Shown: positions 36,562 through 45,980, counted from the stretch's first letter. The stretch is 64,000 bases of DNA from Janthinobacterium sp. 64 (GCF_002813325.1 NZ_PHUG01000001.1:2294001-2358000), one strand, 5' to 3'. The notes: generated by a model not told the origin, from the letters alone. Made by a program: numbers and translations.

Positions 36562-39500
36562 AGCGCCTCGTCCTGGGCCTGCTGCTGGCCGTATCGGCCT
36601 TGCCGCAAACGGCATCGGCCGGCACCTGCCAGGCCGTCATCGCGCCATGGCTGGCGCAGGCGAACGACGCGAACGAGAAGGAGCAGCCGGCCGTCTCGCT
36701 GCCCCTGTTCCAGCGCAGCGTGGCCGCCTGCCGCGCCGCGGACGACCGGGCCGGCATCGCCACCGGCCTGCTGGGCGTGGGCCAGAGCCTGCACATGCTC
36801 AACCGCTACGCCGAGAGCGAACAGGCCTTGCTGGAAGGCTGGGCCATCCGCCAGGCGCTGGACGACGGCGATCCCGGGCGCGAAAGCATGTACTACCCGA
36901 GCGAACTGATGTACCTGTACCGCCAGTGGAGCCGCTTCGACCTGGCTTGGCAATGGGGCGACGTCGCGCTGGCGGCGAAAGCCCGCCTGATCGGCAAAGA
37001 CACGGTATCGTATGGCACCAGCCTGTCCAACCTGTCCGGCGTGGCGCTGCAGACCAAGGAGTATGCGCGCGGCCTGCCGTATGCGCGGCAAGCCATGGAA
37101 ACGTGGGCCCGCACCTCGGGCGAGGACAGCACCGACCATGCGTGGGGCATGCGCGACGTGGGCGTGCTGCTGCTGCGCATGGGCCGCATGGAAGAAGCCT
37201 ACGGCTACCTGGAGCGCGCCTACCGGATACGCCTGGCGGCCTTCGGCGAAAACCGCACCGAGACGCAAACGAGCGTGACCGACATGGCCAACTGGTACAC
37301 CCTGAGCGGCAACGACCGCCAGGCGCTGGCGTTCGCCCAGCGCGCGCTGGCCATCGCGGTGCAGCGCTCGGGGGCAGACTCGATGCAGGCCAGCGTGGCC
37401 CTGAACCGCCTGAGCGGCATCCACCTGCGCTTGGGCGAAAGCGGCAAGGCATGGCAGGAGGCGGAGGACGGCCTGCGCATCCGCCGCGCCCTGTTCGGCG
37501 ACCGCCATGCCAACACCGTCAGCGCCTGGCAGGACGTGGCGCTGACGGCGCTGGCGGACAATCAGCTGGGCCGCGCGGAAGTGGCCGCCGCCGCCGCGCT
37601 CGAACATTGCCGCGCCGTGTATGGCGAGGCCGCCGCCACCTGCGCCGCGCACCAGCTCGCGCATGGCGGCGCGCGCATGGCATTGGGGCAGTACCAGCAG
37701 GCGCTGGAAGCGGCGCAGGCGGCGGCGCGGCTGGCCATGTCCGGCGGCCAGGCGCTGCCGGCCGACGAAGCCGATGCGCTGCTGCTGGCGGCGCAGGCAC
37801 AGGCCGCGCTGGGACTGCAGGACGAGGCGGAAACGGCACTGGCCGGCCTGGAGGCGCGGCTGCTGCAAACGCCTCCCGCCACGGCCGGCATGCTCGACAC
37901 GGTGCGCCAGGCGCACCTGCTGGCGCGCGCGGAGCACGCCGGCATCGGCGCGGCCGAACTGCAGGCGCTGGCGCGCGAGGCGGGCACCATGGCGCAGCAG
38001 CTGGCCGCCTCGCGCGGCGTGGCCCATCCCGCCCATGCACAGGCCTTGCTGGACGCGGCCGGACTCAATGCGCGCGCGGGCGATACCGCCACGGCGCGGT
38101 CCCAGGCGGCACGCGCACTGGCCATCGGCATGGCGCATGAACAGAGCATGCTCGAAGCGCGGGCAGCGGCGCAGCTGGGCGCGCTGGAACCGGACGCGGC
38201 CGGCATTTTCCTCGGCAAGCAGGCGGTCAATGCGCTGCAAGCCACGCGCGCCGGCACGGCCAGCCTGCCCGTGCCGCTGCGGCAGGGCTTTGTGCGGCAA
38301 AAACGCGCCGCCTACGGCCAGCTGGCGGACCGCCTGCTCGACCAGCGCCGCATCCACGAAGCGGAAACCGTGCTGGCCATGGTGCGCGAAGACGAATTCC
38401 ACAGCCTGGTGCGCAGCGCCCCCGATCCGCGCGCCACGCGCCTCGGCTACACGGGCGCGGAGGGCGAATGGCAGCGCCAGTTCGAAGTGCGCGCCGCCGC
38501 CCTGCGCGCAGGCGCCCAGGCGCTGGCCGCGGCGCGCGAACGCCAGGCGCAGGGCCTGGCGCAAGCGGACGATGCATGGCGGCGGGCGAACGACGCCATG
38601 GCGCTGCTGCTCGATGACGCCACCGAAGCGCTGGCGGCGCTGCCGGCCGGCAGCGTGGCCACGCCCGCGCCGGCAGACAAGACTGGCAAGGCTGGCATGG
38701 CGCGGGCCGAACCGCTCAAGCGGGGCGTGCTGCACCTGACTTATCTGGTTACCGACACGCGCCTGCGCATCGTCGCGCAGCGCGGCGGACGGAGCGGCAG
38801 CACCATCCACGACGTGGCCATCGACGAGCGCGCGCTGGCGCAGCGCATCGCCCGCCTGCGCCGCAGCGCGCAAGACCCGGCACAGGACGCGCGCGCCGAT
38901 GCGCAGGCGCTGTATGCGCTGCTGCTGGCGCCGGCCAGCCGGGAACTGGACGGCGCCACCTCGCTGTCGCTGTCGCTGGACGGCGTCTTGCGCTACCTGC
39001 CGTTCGCCATGCTGCATGACGGGCGCCGCTGGCTGGTCGAACGGCTGCCCGTCTCGCTGCATGGCGAACAGGCCGGCGCGCAAGCAGCGCCGCGCCGCGC
39101 GCCATCGCTTGCCCTGTTCGGCCAGACGCGCGCCAGCGGCGAACTGCCGGCCCTGCCCTTCGTGCAGCGCGAACTGCGGGCCGTGCAGGCGATCGGACAC
39201 GCGGCGCGCATCCCCAGCCAGATCTACCTCGATGGCGACTTCACCGGCGCGGCGCTGCAGCGCGCGCTGCCCGCCAACAGCAGCGTGCACATCGCCAGCC
39301 ATTTCGTGCTGCGCTCGGGCGCGGGCGCGGACTCCTATCTGCTGCTGGGCGATGGCGGCAAACTCAGCCTGGCGGAACTGGCGCAGGATGGCTACCGCTT
39401 CGCCGGCCTGGACCTGCTCACCCTGTCGGCCTGCGAAACGGCCGTGCCGGCCGGCACCGATGCCACGGGACGCGAACTGGAAGGCCTGGCCTGGCTTGCC

Positions 39501-39770
39501 CGCCAGCGCGGCGCGCGCAATGTGCTGGCCAGCCTGTGGCGCGTGCCGGACCAGTCGACGGCCACGCTGATGGGCGATTTTTATGCGGCGCTGGCGCAAG
39601 GCAAGGGCAAGCCGCAAGCCTTGCGCCAGGCGCAGTTGCGGCAGATCCGCGCCGCCCGGCAGGCCGTCACGGCGACGCGGGGCCTGACGCCGCTCGACGC
39701 CGCCGGCGGCAGCGGCGAGACGCGCGGCCATCCCTTCTACTGGGCCGGTTTCATCCTGCTCGGCTCCTGA
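36558..39770 (+). CDS. Exported TPR-repeat CHAT-domain protease
   Basis: 1070 residues from MKRLVLGLLLAVSALPQTASA, a clear signal peptide, at an ATG overlapping the caspase stop. Residues about 50-620 are tetratricopeptide repeats (e.g. ESEQALLEGWAIRQALDDG, YGYLERAYRIRLAAFGENR). The CHAT domain (about 730-1070) carries the caspase-like dyad His915 (HIASHFVLRSG) and Cys959 (LLTLSACETAV), and ends GHPFYWAGFILLGS, the usual CHAT end. CHAT (caspase HetF associated with TPRs) domains are separase- or Craspase-like. Together with the caspase it gives two clan CD proteases in one ECF operon. Confidence 0.92.
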   Translation: MKRLVLGLLLAVSALPQTASAGTCQAVIAPWLAQANDANEKEQPAVSLPLFQRSVAACRAADDRAGIATGLLGVGQSLHMLNRYAESEQALLEGWAIRQALDDGDPGRESMYYPSELMYLYRQWSRFDLAWQWGDVALAAKARLIGKDTVSYGTSLSNLSGVALQTKEYARGLPYARQAMETWARTSGEDSTDHAWGMRDVGVLLLRMGRMEEAYGYLERAYRIRLAAFGENRTETQTSVTDMANWYTLSGNDRQALAFAQRALAIAVQRSGADSMQASVALNRLSGIHLRLGESGKAWQEAEDGLRIRRALFGDRHANTVSAWQDVALTALADNQLGRAEVAAAAALEHCRAVYGEAAATCAAHQLAHGGARMALGQYQQALEAAQAAARLAMSGGQALPADEADALLLAAQAQAALGLQDEAETALAGLEARLLQTPPATAGMLDTVRQAHLLARAEHAGIGAAELQALAREAGTMAQQLAASRGVAHPAHAQALLDAAGLNARAGDTATARSQAARALAIGMAHEQSMLEARAAAQLGALEPDAAGIFLGKQAVNALQATRAGTASLPVPLRQGFVRQKRAAYGQLADRLLDQRRIHEAETVLAMVREDEFHSLVRSAPDPRATRLGYTGAEGEWQRQFEVRAAALRAGAQALAAARERQAQGLAQADDAWRRANDAMALLLDDATEALAALPAGSVATPAPADKTGKAGMARAEPLKRGVLHLTYLVTDTRLRIVAQRGGRSGSTIHDVAIDERALAQRIARLRRSAQDPAQDARADAQALYALLLAPASRELDGATSLSLSLDGVLRYLPFAMLHDGRRWLVERLPVSLHGEQAGAQAAPRRAPSLALFGQTRASGELPALPFVQRELRAVQAIGHAARIPSQIYLDGDFTGAALQRALPANSSVHIASHFVLRSGAGADSYLLLGDGGKLSLAELAQDGYRFAGLDLLTLSACETAVPAGTDATGRELEGLAWLARQRGARNVLASLWRVPDQSTATLMGDFYAALAQGKGKPQALRQAQLRQIRAARQAVTATRGLTPLDAAGGSGETRGHPFYWAGFILLGS

Positions 39771-39812
39771 ACACCGCACTACGCAAGGCCGTTTTTGGTG
39801 TATGCTGGCGTC

Positions 39813-40163
39813 ATGAACAATGACACCGACATCCAGCTCAGCGGCCCCTTCAAGGCCATCGACGGCTCCGGCCGTGCCCACGACATCAAGGCCATCCGCA
39901 TCTTCGACGAAGGCTACGGCATCATCGACGTCTACGTCGATTTCGCCGCCCCGCTCGAAGCGGGCGCCTATAAGGACAAGACCCTGGTCGGCCACATCCT
40001 GGCCCGCCTGCGCAGCCTCGGCTACGTGGGCCCCGACTTCGGCCATGGCGACCTGGGCTTGCAAGACAAGAAACTGATCGTCCTGGAAGCGCCCGAGGAA
40101 TTTTCCGCCTTTGCCATCAGTAAAGGCTGGAAGGATCTTTCGGCAGAGTTTGACGAGGACTGA
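39813..40163 (+). CDS. Hypothetical protein, 116 aa
   Basis: I do not recognise this protein. It is 116 residues, acidic at the C-terminus (SAEFDED), with no signal peptide or membrane span, so probably cytoplasmic. The alternating pattern (IRIFDEGYGIIDVYVDFAAPLEAG, LVGHILARLRSLGYVGPDFGHGDLGLQDKKLIVLEAPEEF) suggests a small alpha-beta fold. An ATG six codons upstream of the chosen one is possible. It follows the TPR-CHAT gene after 42 bases on the same strand and is closed by a strong terminator, so it may be the last gene of the ECF-protease operon. Confidence 0.7.
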   Translation: MNNDTDIQLSGPFKAIDGSGRAHDIKAIRIFDEGYGIIDVYVDFAAPLEAGAYKDKTLVGHILARLRSLGYVGPDFGHGDLGLQDKKLIVLEAPEEFSAFAISKGWKDLSAEFDED

Positions 40164-40181
40164 TCCGCTCTTCCCCATCTG

Positions 40182-40215
40182 CGCCGTACCCGCATCTTGC
40201 CGGTACGGCGTTTTT
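40182..40215 (+). terminator. Rho-independent terminator
   Basis: CGCCGTACC (40182-40190) pairs with GGTACGGCG (40202-40210), followed by five T residues. It closes the transcription unit that begins with the ECF sigma gene. Confidence 0.85.
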
Positions 40216-40228
40216 CATGGGCGGCGAT

Positions 40229-40987
40229 TTATGCCAGGTAGCGCGCGCTCCAGGCGGCGATGACGTTGGCAACATAGGCCGCGTCATCGCGCCCCGTCAA
40301 CAAGTGGTCGGCATCGTCGAGCGAGACGAAACTTTTCGGGTGCTTCGCGGCCGTAAAGATATCCATCGCATTCGACAGGCTCACCGTCGTGTCGTTGGGC
40401 GCGTGCATCACCAGCAGGGCGCGGCGCAGGCCGGCGATGTGGGCCTTCAGGCTGTGGCTGCCCGCGTCGTCGACGAATTGCTGGCGGATGCGGAAGGGCC
40501 GCCCTTCCAGCTGCACCAGCGCCTCGCCTTCGGCGGCAATCTGCTCCAGGTGCGCGCTGAACATGCGCGTGACATACGCGGGCGTGCTGGGCGCGGCCAG
40601 GGTCACCACGGCCGTCGCTTCCGGCACGTGCGCGGCAGCGGCCAGCACGGCGGCGCCGCCCAGGCTGTGGCCGATCAGCAATTGCGGCGCAGCATGTTTT
40701 GCCCGCAAGAAATCAGCGGCGGCCAGCAGGTCGTCCACATTCGACGAAAAATTCGTGGCGGCAAACTCGCCCTCGCTGGCACCGAGCCCCGTGAAGTCGA
40801 AGCGCAGCACGGCGATGCCGTGCTGCGTCAAGCCTTGCGCGATGCGCCGCGCGGCCAGCACGTCCTTGCCGCAGGTAAAACAGTGGGCGAACAGCGCATA
40901 GGCGTGGATGGCGCCGTCGGGTGCATCGAGGCGCGCCGCCAGCACATGGCCGTGGGCGCCGGGAAAATCTTGCCGGGTGGATTTCAT
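40229..40987 (-). CDS. Alpha/beta hydrolase
   Basis: 252 residues. The nucleophile elbow is [13 protein letters not shown] (Ser in G-x-S-x-G), and the catalytic acid and His are probably in [10 protein letters not shown] and DDADHLLTG near the C-terminus. The N-terminal [26 protein letters not shown] is a family trait of hydrolases sometimes fused to OsmC domains. The substrate is unknown. A partial copy of its N-terminal region lies about 1 kb away at 41830-41925. Confidence 0.87.
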   Translation of the reverse strand: MKSTRQDFPGAHGHVLAARLDAPDGAIHAYALFAHCFTCGKDVLAARRIAQGLTQHGIAVLRFDFTGLGASEGEFAATNFSSNVDDLLAAADFLRAKHAAPQLLIGHSLGGAAVLAAAAHVPEATAVVTLAAPSTPAYVTRMFSAHLEQIAAEGEALVQLEGRPFRIRQQFVDDAGSHSLKAHIAGLRRALLVMHAPNDTTVSLSNAMDIFTAAKHPKSFVSLDDADHLLTGRDDAAYVANVIAAWSARYLA

Positions 40988-41056
40988 TGTCTCAGATCAA
41001 AGCTGCCGCGCAGCGCGGCCGATGGCGCATTGTAGCGCCGTCCGGCCACCGCTGTT

Positions 41057-41761
41057 TTAGCCACGCGATGGGATGTCGACGCCCTTGATGACGGCAGGCC
41101 GGGCCAGGAAAGCGTCCAGCGCGCGCTGCACATTCGGGAAGTTACTAAAACCGACGAGGTCGCCTGCACCATAGAAACCCACCAGGCAGCGCACCCACGG
41201 GAAGATGGCGATGTCGGCAATCGTGTACTGCTCGCCCATGATCCAGTCGCGGCCCTGCAGGCGCTGCTCGAGCACGCCCAGCAGGCGTCTGGCTTCGCCG
41301 AGGTAACGTTCCAGCGGACGCTTGTCTGCATAGTCCTTGCCGGCGAACTTGTGGAAGAAACCCACCTGGCCAAACATGGGGCCGATACCGCCCATCTGGA
41401 ACATCAGCCACTGGATCGTTTCATAGCGCAAGCCCGCGTCCTGCGGGATGAACTTGCCCGTCTTTTCCGCCAGGTACAGCAGGATGGCGCCCGATTCGAA
41501 CAGGGCCAGCGGCTGGCCACCGGGACCGTCCGGGTCGAGGATGGCGGGAATCTTGTTGTTCGGATTGAGCGACAGGAAGGCGGGCGACAGCTGGTCGTTC
41601 TGCTCGAAGCTGACCAGGTGCGGCTCGTACGCCAGGCCCAGCTCTTCCAGCAGGATCGAGACCTTGATGCCGTTCGGTGTCGGCAGCGAGTACAGCTGCA
41701 AGCGCTCGGGATGCAGTGCAGGCCATTTACGGGTGATGGGGAAGTCGGAAAGTTGGGACAT
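41057..41761 (-). CDS. Glutathione S-transferase, nu-class (YfcG/YghU-like)
   Basis: 234 residues. The thioredoxin-fold N-terminal domain starts near LQLYSLPTPNGIKVSILLEELGLAY with the T-P-N active-site pattern of nu-class enzymes, then NKIPAILDPDG (cis-Pro) and LFESGAILLYLAEKTGKF. The helical C-terminal domain includes GQYTIADIAIFPWV-like QYTIADIAIFPW. Such enzymes have disulfide-bond reductase or peroxidase activity with glutathione. It lies between the hydrolase and the S41 peptidase genes on the same strand, without obvious coupling. Confidence 0.9.
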   Translation of the reverse strand: MSQLSDFPITRKWPALHPERLQLYSLPTPNGIKVSILLEELGLAYEPHLVSFEQNDQLSPAFLSLNPNNKIPAILDPDGPGGQPLALFESGAILLYLAEKTGKFIPQDAGLRYETIQWLMFQMGGIGPMFGQVGFFHKFAGKDYADKRPLERYLGEARRLLGVLEQRLQGRDWIMGEQYTIADIAIFPWVRCLVGFYGAGDLVGFSNFPNVQRALDAFLARPAVIKGVDIPSRG

Positions 41762-41829
41762 GGAAATCCTTATTCAAGTGGTTGACGCGGCGCAAGCAAG
41801 AAAGCCAGTATAGCCAAGCATGGCAACGT

Positions 41830-41925
41830 GCGTGCGTGGCCAGCACGTCCTTGCCACAAGTAAAACAATGGGCGCACCGTGTGTAAGCGCGGATAACGCC
41901 GCTGGGCGGCCCGGCCATCGCCACG
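41830..41925 (-). pseudogene. Fragment of an alpha/beta-hydrolase gene
   Basis: Read on the minus strand this stretch encodes [20 protein letters not shown] and then DVLAT, which matches [25 protein letters not shown] of the hydrolase at 40229-40987. The DNA is also clearly similar over about 75 bases. The similarity then stops, so this is a leftover of a duplicated or broken gene. Confidence 0.7.
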
Positions 41926-41932
41926 GTTGGCA

Positions 41933-43660
41933 TCACTGCTTGCGCTGGTTCAGCAGGCTCACCGCCTTGTTCAGCACGACATCCTCGCCTGCGGCCAGAC
42001 TTTCCCTGGTGGCACGCACCTCGACATCTGGAAAAATGCCGACACCCACGAATTCCCGCCCATCGGGATAGGTATCGCGCTTGGCGCAAATCCGCCCATA
42101 GCCGCCGCCCGGCAAATACACCAAGATGGGCTGGCCCGTACTGCCTCCGGTCGCCTCGCCTATCTTCAATCCCCTCTGCAATGTATCGAAGGAAACAAGA
42201 AAATCTTCTGCCGCTGAAAACGTGGCTGCGCCTGTCAGCACCGCCACCGGGCCGTCAAAAACGCGCTTCCGCGAATAATGCGCTTCACTGCCCTTTCCGC
42301 CCATGACTTTCCATACGATATGTGCATCGTCACTCCGGGAAAAACCATTGTCGCTCCGAACGTAACTTTTCGAAAACGGGATCGGCTGCCGGGTCAGATA
42401 ACTGAGAATATCTGCGCCGAACTGTGTGGAACCTCCACCATTTTTCCGGATATCGAGGACGAGCGCCTTGGACTGCAGGATTTCAGGGAAAACCTTTTCC
42501 AATTTTCTGACGCCTTCATCACTCTCGAAATGGTCGAGGGAGAGATAGGCTATTCGCCCAGGCAACATCTTGAATATAAATACTTCTTTCTTTTCAATAT
42601 CGGCATGCCCCGACCTGGCGATGACTTCAATACGCTCCAGCCCGGCCATATTGCGCAAGCCAAGCGTGATCGGCCTGTCCGCATCGCCCGCCAGGAGCTG
42701 ATAAGTATACGTGCGCAATTGCCGGTCCTGCTCCGTTGAACTGCTCACCAAGGGCAAAATGTATTGTTTCGCATAGTCATGAACCGGCATGCCATCGATG
42801 CTGAGCACTTCATCGCCCACCGCAAGCCTGGCCTTCAGCACAGGACTATAAATTGCCTCTATGACTACTTTGTTATCCAGCATGGCCGTGCGCAGCGGTG
42901 GCCGGGCATACAATTTCTTGCTGAGTTCTGGCGGCGCATAAATATTCGTGTGGCCATCCCTGAGCAAGGGCGCCAGTTGCAACAGCACGCGGTAATATTC
43001 TTCCGTCGTTCCGGCTGCGATCACCTTGCCCAGGTATTCCAGGTAGACCTTATTCCAGTCGAGCTCCGGCACGTTGTCGAAATAGACGAAACTTTCCCTG
43101 ACCTGGTGCCAAAATTGCGAAAGCCCTGCCACCCGCTCCTCGACGCTCAAGGTGGCGGCGTAGGGATACGCGGCCTCGGATGGCCATAGCTGCCTGGGGA
43201 TAGCGGCAACGGACAGTATCTTTTGCACGCGTGGGTCATCTGCCATCTTCGCCAGGCCGGGCCTGTCTTTCATTACTTTCAGCAGTATCGGCGTCCAGCT
43301 TATGTCGTTGATATCCTGCAAGGTCTTGACCGCCTTGTCTTGCTGCTTCAGTTTGCCATACGTTTCGACCAGGTCCAGCCGCAGATTAAATCCGCAAAAT
43401 TTCAGATAAATATTGCCCGCCGCCAGATCACGGACTTCCGGCCTGTCCAGATAGACGAGGATGGCTTCCAGCGCCTGCGCATATTTTTTCAGCGCCGCCT
43501 GGTCATCCCTGGCATTGACAATGATGTTGAAAGCGGCTTTCCGCAGAAACTGCACCTGCTCGTAGCTTGCCATGGCAGTATGCGGAGGCGGCTGATGAGC
43601 GGCATGCGCCGGATTCCGGCACGACATGAATCCCAATACCAGCAGCAATAGCAGTTTCAT
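41933..43660 (-). CDS. S41-family peptidase (tail-specific protease-like)
   Basis: 575 residues from MKLLLLLVLGFMSC, a lipoprotein-like or Sec signal with GGGGA upstream. The N-terminal half is helical and TPR-like; a PDZ-like segment (AVGDEVLSIDGMPVHDYAK) precedes the S41 catalytic region (about 400-560: LVLDIRKNGGGST, then VLTGAATFSAAEDFLVSF with the likely nucleophile Ser in TFSAAE). S41 peptidases trim protein C-termini or degrade peptides in the periplasm. G+C content is visibly lower than in neighbours (some lines near 33-50%), suggesting acquisition. The hydrolase-gene fragment sits just past its stop. Confidence 0.85.
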   Translation of the reverse strand: MKLLLLLVLGFMSCRNPAHAAHQPPPHTAMASYEQVQFLRKAAFNIIVNARDDQAALKKYAQALEAILVYLDRPEVRDLAAGNIYLKFCGFNLRLDLVETYGKLKQQDKAVKTLQDINDISWTPILLKVMKDRPGLAKMADDPRVQKILSVAAIPRQLWPSEAAYPYAATLSVEERVAGLSQFWHQVRESFVYFDNVPELDWNKVYLEYLGKVIAAGTTEEYYRVLLQLAPLLRDGHTNIYAPPELSKKLYARPPLRTAMLDNKVVIEAIYSPVLKARLAVGDEVLSIDGMPVHDYAKQYILPLVSSSTEQDRQLRTYTYQLLAGDADRPITLGLRNMAGLERIEVIARSGHADIEKKEVFIFKMLPGRIAYLSLDHFESDEGVRKLEKVFPEILQSKALVLDIRKNGGGSTQFGADILSYLTRQPIPFSKSYVRSDNGFSRSDDAHIVWKVMGGKGSEAHYSRKRVFDGPVAVLTGAATFSAAEDFLVSFDTLQRGLKIGEATGGSTGQPILVYLPGGGYGRICAKRDTYPDGREFVGVGIFPDVEVRATRESLAAGEDVVLNKAVSLLNQRKQ

Positions 43661-43849
43661 ATTTCCCCAAAGATGTCGTAACGCTCCCTGTCCAGGCATC
43701 CTGCATCCATCACACAAGATGCAGACCGGCGGTCTGAGCATAAACAGGATGTGCATCTTACAGGAGCAGACAGTGTCAATTCTCTCCGTTTATCACGGGA
43801 AGCCGAACGCAAAACAGGCAAGCAAGGCGCGCAGGAACGGCTCCCCCAC

Positions 43850-45337
43850 TCAGCCAAACAAACCATGCAAAAACCAGCGCGGCGCGGCGTCTTCCGCGCT
43901 GCCGGCGATGCGTTCGCGGTAGACCCAGTAATGGGCGTGGTCGCGTCCTTCCGCAATAAAATAGTCGCGCGCCTGCGACTGGCCCCACCAGCCCGCCTCG
44001 ATGCGCTCGGCGACGGACACCATTTTCAAGGGCGAGCCATAGAATGGCCGGTGTTCGCGCATCAACAGGGCGATGGGCTGGGCCAGCAACCAGCCGGGGC
44101 GGGGCATGCCGGGCAAGCCGGGCGGCAAGTCGGGTAGCGCGATTTTTGCGCCTGGCTTGGCCGGCAGCGGCAGCCACTGGTTGGCCGCTTCGGGACGGTA
44201 ATCGGCGCGCGGCACTGCCTGCAAGACATTCTCGGCGCCCAGGCGCGCCACCAGCAATTCCAGCAAACGCTGGCGCTCCTGCGGCGTGCCGCCCGGCTCG
44301 GGAAACAGGCTCTCGCTGGGCGGCGCCATCGGCTGCACCTGCAGCGCTTCCAGGGTCAGGCCGATCACGGGGGCCTCCAGCACCAGCTGCGCCAGGCGCT
44401 CCTTGAGCAGGCGCACCAGGTGCTCGTCGCGCCAGACGGCCTCGCCCAGCGCCAGGTCGATGACGGTGGGCGGGCGCGCCACCCTGCCCCGCTCGTGCGC
44501 CAGCAGCAGCTGTATGCGCTCGACGGCGAATTGCCGCGCGCACAGCCAGCCCGTCATTTGCTGCAGCAGGCGGCGCGCGCCGAACAGCAGCGCGTCGGCG
44601 TGCTCGACGCGGTCGAACAATTCCAGGCTGGCGCGGAACGTGGGCGGCGCCTCAATCCACACAAACAGTTCCGTGCTGTGGCCATGCGCGTCGTCGAGCA
44701 TGTCCAGCACGGCGGCGCCGCAGCGGCGCTGCAAGCCGGGCCGGGGCAAGTGGCGCAGCTGCCCCAGGGTGCGGCAGCCGATGCCCTCGAACCAATCCAG
44801 GTAAGGGCGCGCGGGCGGCAGCAGGGCGCACGGCAGGCGGTCGAGGCGGCGCACCAGACTGGCCATGCTCAAGGTCCGGCCCCGGCGCGTGCCGGCGCGC
44901 GCCAGCAGCCAGGCGCCGCGCGCCGTGGGCGCGCACGACAGCTGGGCCGTGTAGCCGAGCGCGCGCAAGCTGGCCGCAATCTGCCGGCACAGGGCGCGCA
45001 CGCCGCCAAACAGGCGCAGGCTGGCCCCCGCGTCGACCAGCAAGGTCGCTTCTTCGCCCTGCGCCACCAGCGGCGAGTATTGCAGCAGCGCCAGCGCCAC
45101 CGCTTGCAGGGCCTGCGCTTCCAGTTCAAGCGAGCGTTCGTGCAGGCGCGCCTGCGGCGCCAGCATCAGCGCACCGGCGCGGCGCATGCCCGGCCGGATG
45201 CCTGCCGCCCGCGCCAGCGGCGACAGGGCCATCACTTGCTCCTGCTCCAGCACCACGCCCAGCTGGTCAGCCGACCAGCGCGGGCAAAACACTTCGAGCG
45301 GAAGCCGGGGCAGGCACAGGCCGATCCAGAGTCGCAT
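43850..45337 (-). CDS. imuB: ImuB, Y-family-like mutasome protein
   Basis: 495 residues from MRLWIGLCLPRLPLEVF, the standard ImuB start. The Y-family polymerase-like fold is present but without the full acidic catalytic set, as in other ImuB proteins, which act as a hub rather than an active polymerase. The motif SLFPEPGG (about residue 355) is the probable beta-clamp binding site. ImuB links ImuA and DnaE2 to the sliding clamp during damage-induced mutagenesis. The start overlaps imuA by 71 bases. dnaE2 is not downstream, as it is in the usual cassette, but lies about 24 kb away. Confidence 0.92.
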   Translation of the reverse strand: MRLWIGLCLPRLPLEVFCPRWSADQLGVVLEQEQVMALSPLARAAGIRPGMRRAGALMLAPQARLHERSLELEAQALQAVALALLQYSPLVAQGEEATLLVDAGASLRLFGGVRALCRQIAASLRALGYTAQLSCAPTARGAWLLARAGTRRGRTLSMASLVRRLDRLPCALLPPARPYLDWFEGIGCRTLGQLRHLPRPGLQRRCGAAVLDMLDDAHGHSTELFVWIEAPPTFRASLELFDRVEHADALLFGARRLLQQMTGWLCARQFAVERIQLLLAHERGRVARPPTVIDLALGEAVWRDEHLVRLLKERLAQLVLEAPVIGLTLEALQVQPMAPPSESLFPEPGGTPQERQRLLELLVARLGAENVLQAVPRADYRPEAANQWLPLPAKPGAKIALPDLPPGLPGMPRPGWLLAQPIALLMREHRPFYGSPLKMVSVAERIEAGWWGQSQARDYFIAEGRDHAHYWVYRERIAGSAEDAAPRWFLHGLFG

Positions 45338-45980
45338 GGCGTAACAGTAATGAAGGAGGTTGCAGGGGCAGGAACAGGGGCGCATCGCGCTGCGGTCCCC
45401 GGCGCTTGATGAAGCCGATTTCGATGCCGCCGGCGGCCGGGCGCACGGACAGGCGCAGCGGCGCCGGCGACGCATCCTGCGCGCCGTGCAAGGGGCGCAG
45501 CATGCAGAACAAGGTGTTGCCGCCTTGCGCGGCCAGGTGCAGCCGGCGCAGGCTGTCAGCGCGCACGTGCGGCTGCCAGAACAGCAAGGCGCCGCAACTG
45601 CCGCTGCGCAAGATGTTTTCTGCCGCCCATAGGGCATCCTTGCTGCCGGCGCTTTTGAGCCACAGCAGTTGCGACGGCGCCAGACCCTGCGCGGCCAGAG
45701 CCAGCGCCTGCGGCGGATGGGGCGGCTGCAGCAGCACGATGGGCAAGCCCGGCAGCTGCGCCAGCGCGGGCGCCAGCAGCCGCAATTCGCCACTGCCCGC
45801 CTGCTGCACCAGCAGGTCGATCAGGCTGCCGCTGGGCCAGCCGCCGCCGGGCAGTTGCGCCGACAGGGCGGCAAAGCCCGTGTCCAGGCAGCGCGTGGCC
45901 CCCTGCCCCAGCTGCGATGCGCGCCATAAAGACGGGTGCAAGGCTTCCGGCGAGGCCATCAATTGAGAATGTTGCATCAT
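45267..45980 (-). CDS. imuA: ImuA, RecA-like mutasome protein
   Basis: 237 residues. The sequence LPGGGWPSGSLIDLLVQQAGSGELRLLAPAL is the ImuA form of the RecA-like nucleotide-binding region, with the Walker-type loop degenerate; LRLSVRPAAGGIEIGFIKRRGP is the C-terminal family motif. ImuA binds RecA and helps place ImuB and DnaE2 at lesions. A LexA box ends 17 bases before the start codon. The gene overlaps imuB. Confidence 0.9.
   Translation of the reverse strand: MMQHSQLMASPEALHPSLWRASQLGQGATRCLDTGFAALSAQLPGGGWPSGSLIDLLVQQAGSGELRLLAPALAQLPGLPIVLLQPPHPPQALALAAQGLAPSQLLWLKSAGSKDALWAAENILRSGSCGALLFWQPHVRADSLRRLHLAAQGGNTLFCMLRPLHGAQDASPAPLRLSVRPAAGGIEIGFIKRRGPQRDAPLFLPLQPPSLLLRHATLDRPVPAPASARSVLPALVG

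Noticed and set aside
36366..40178. A 1270-residue open frame antisense to the TPR-CHAT gene
   Set aside because: High-G+C genes give long antisense frames. The plus-strand protein has a signal peptide, TPRs, an intact CHAT domain and coupled start codons; the antisense product has no recognisable domain and unusual composition.
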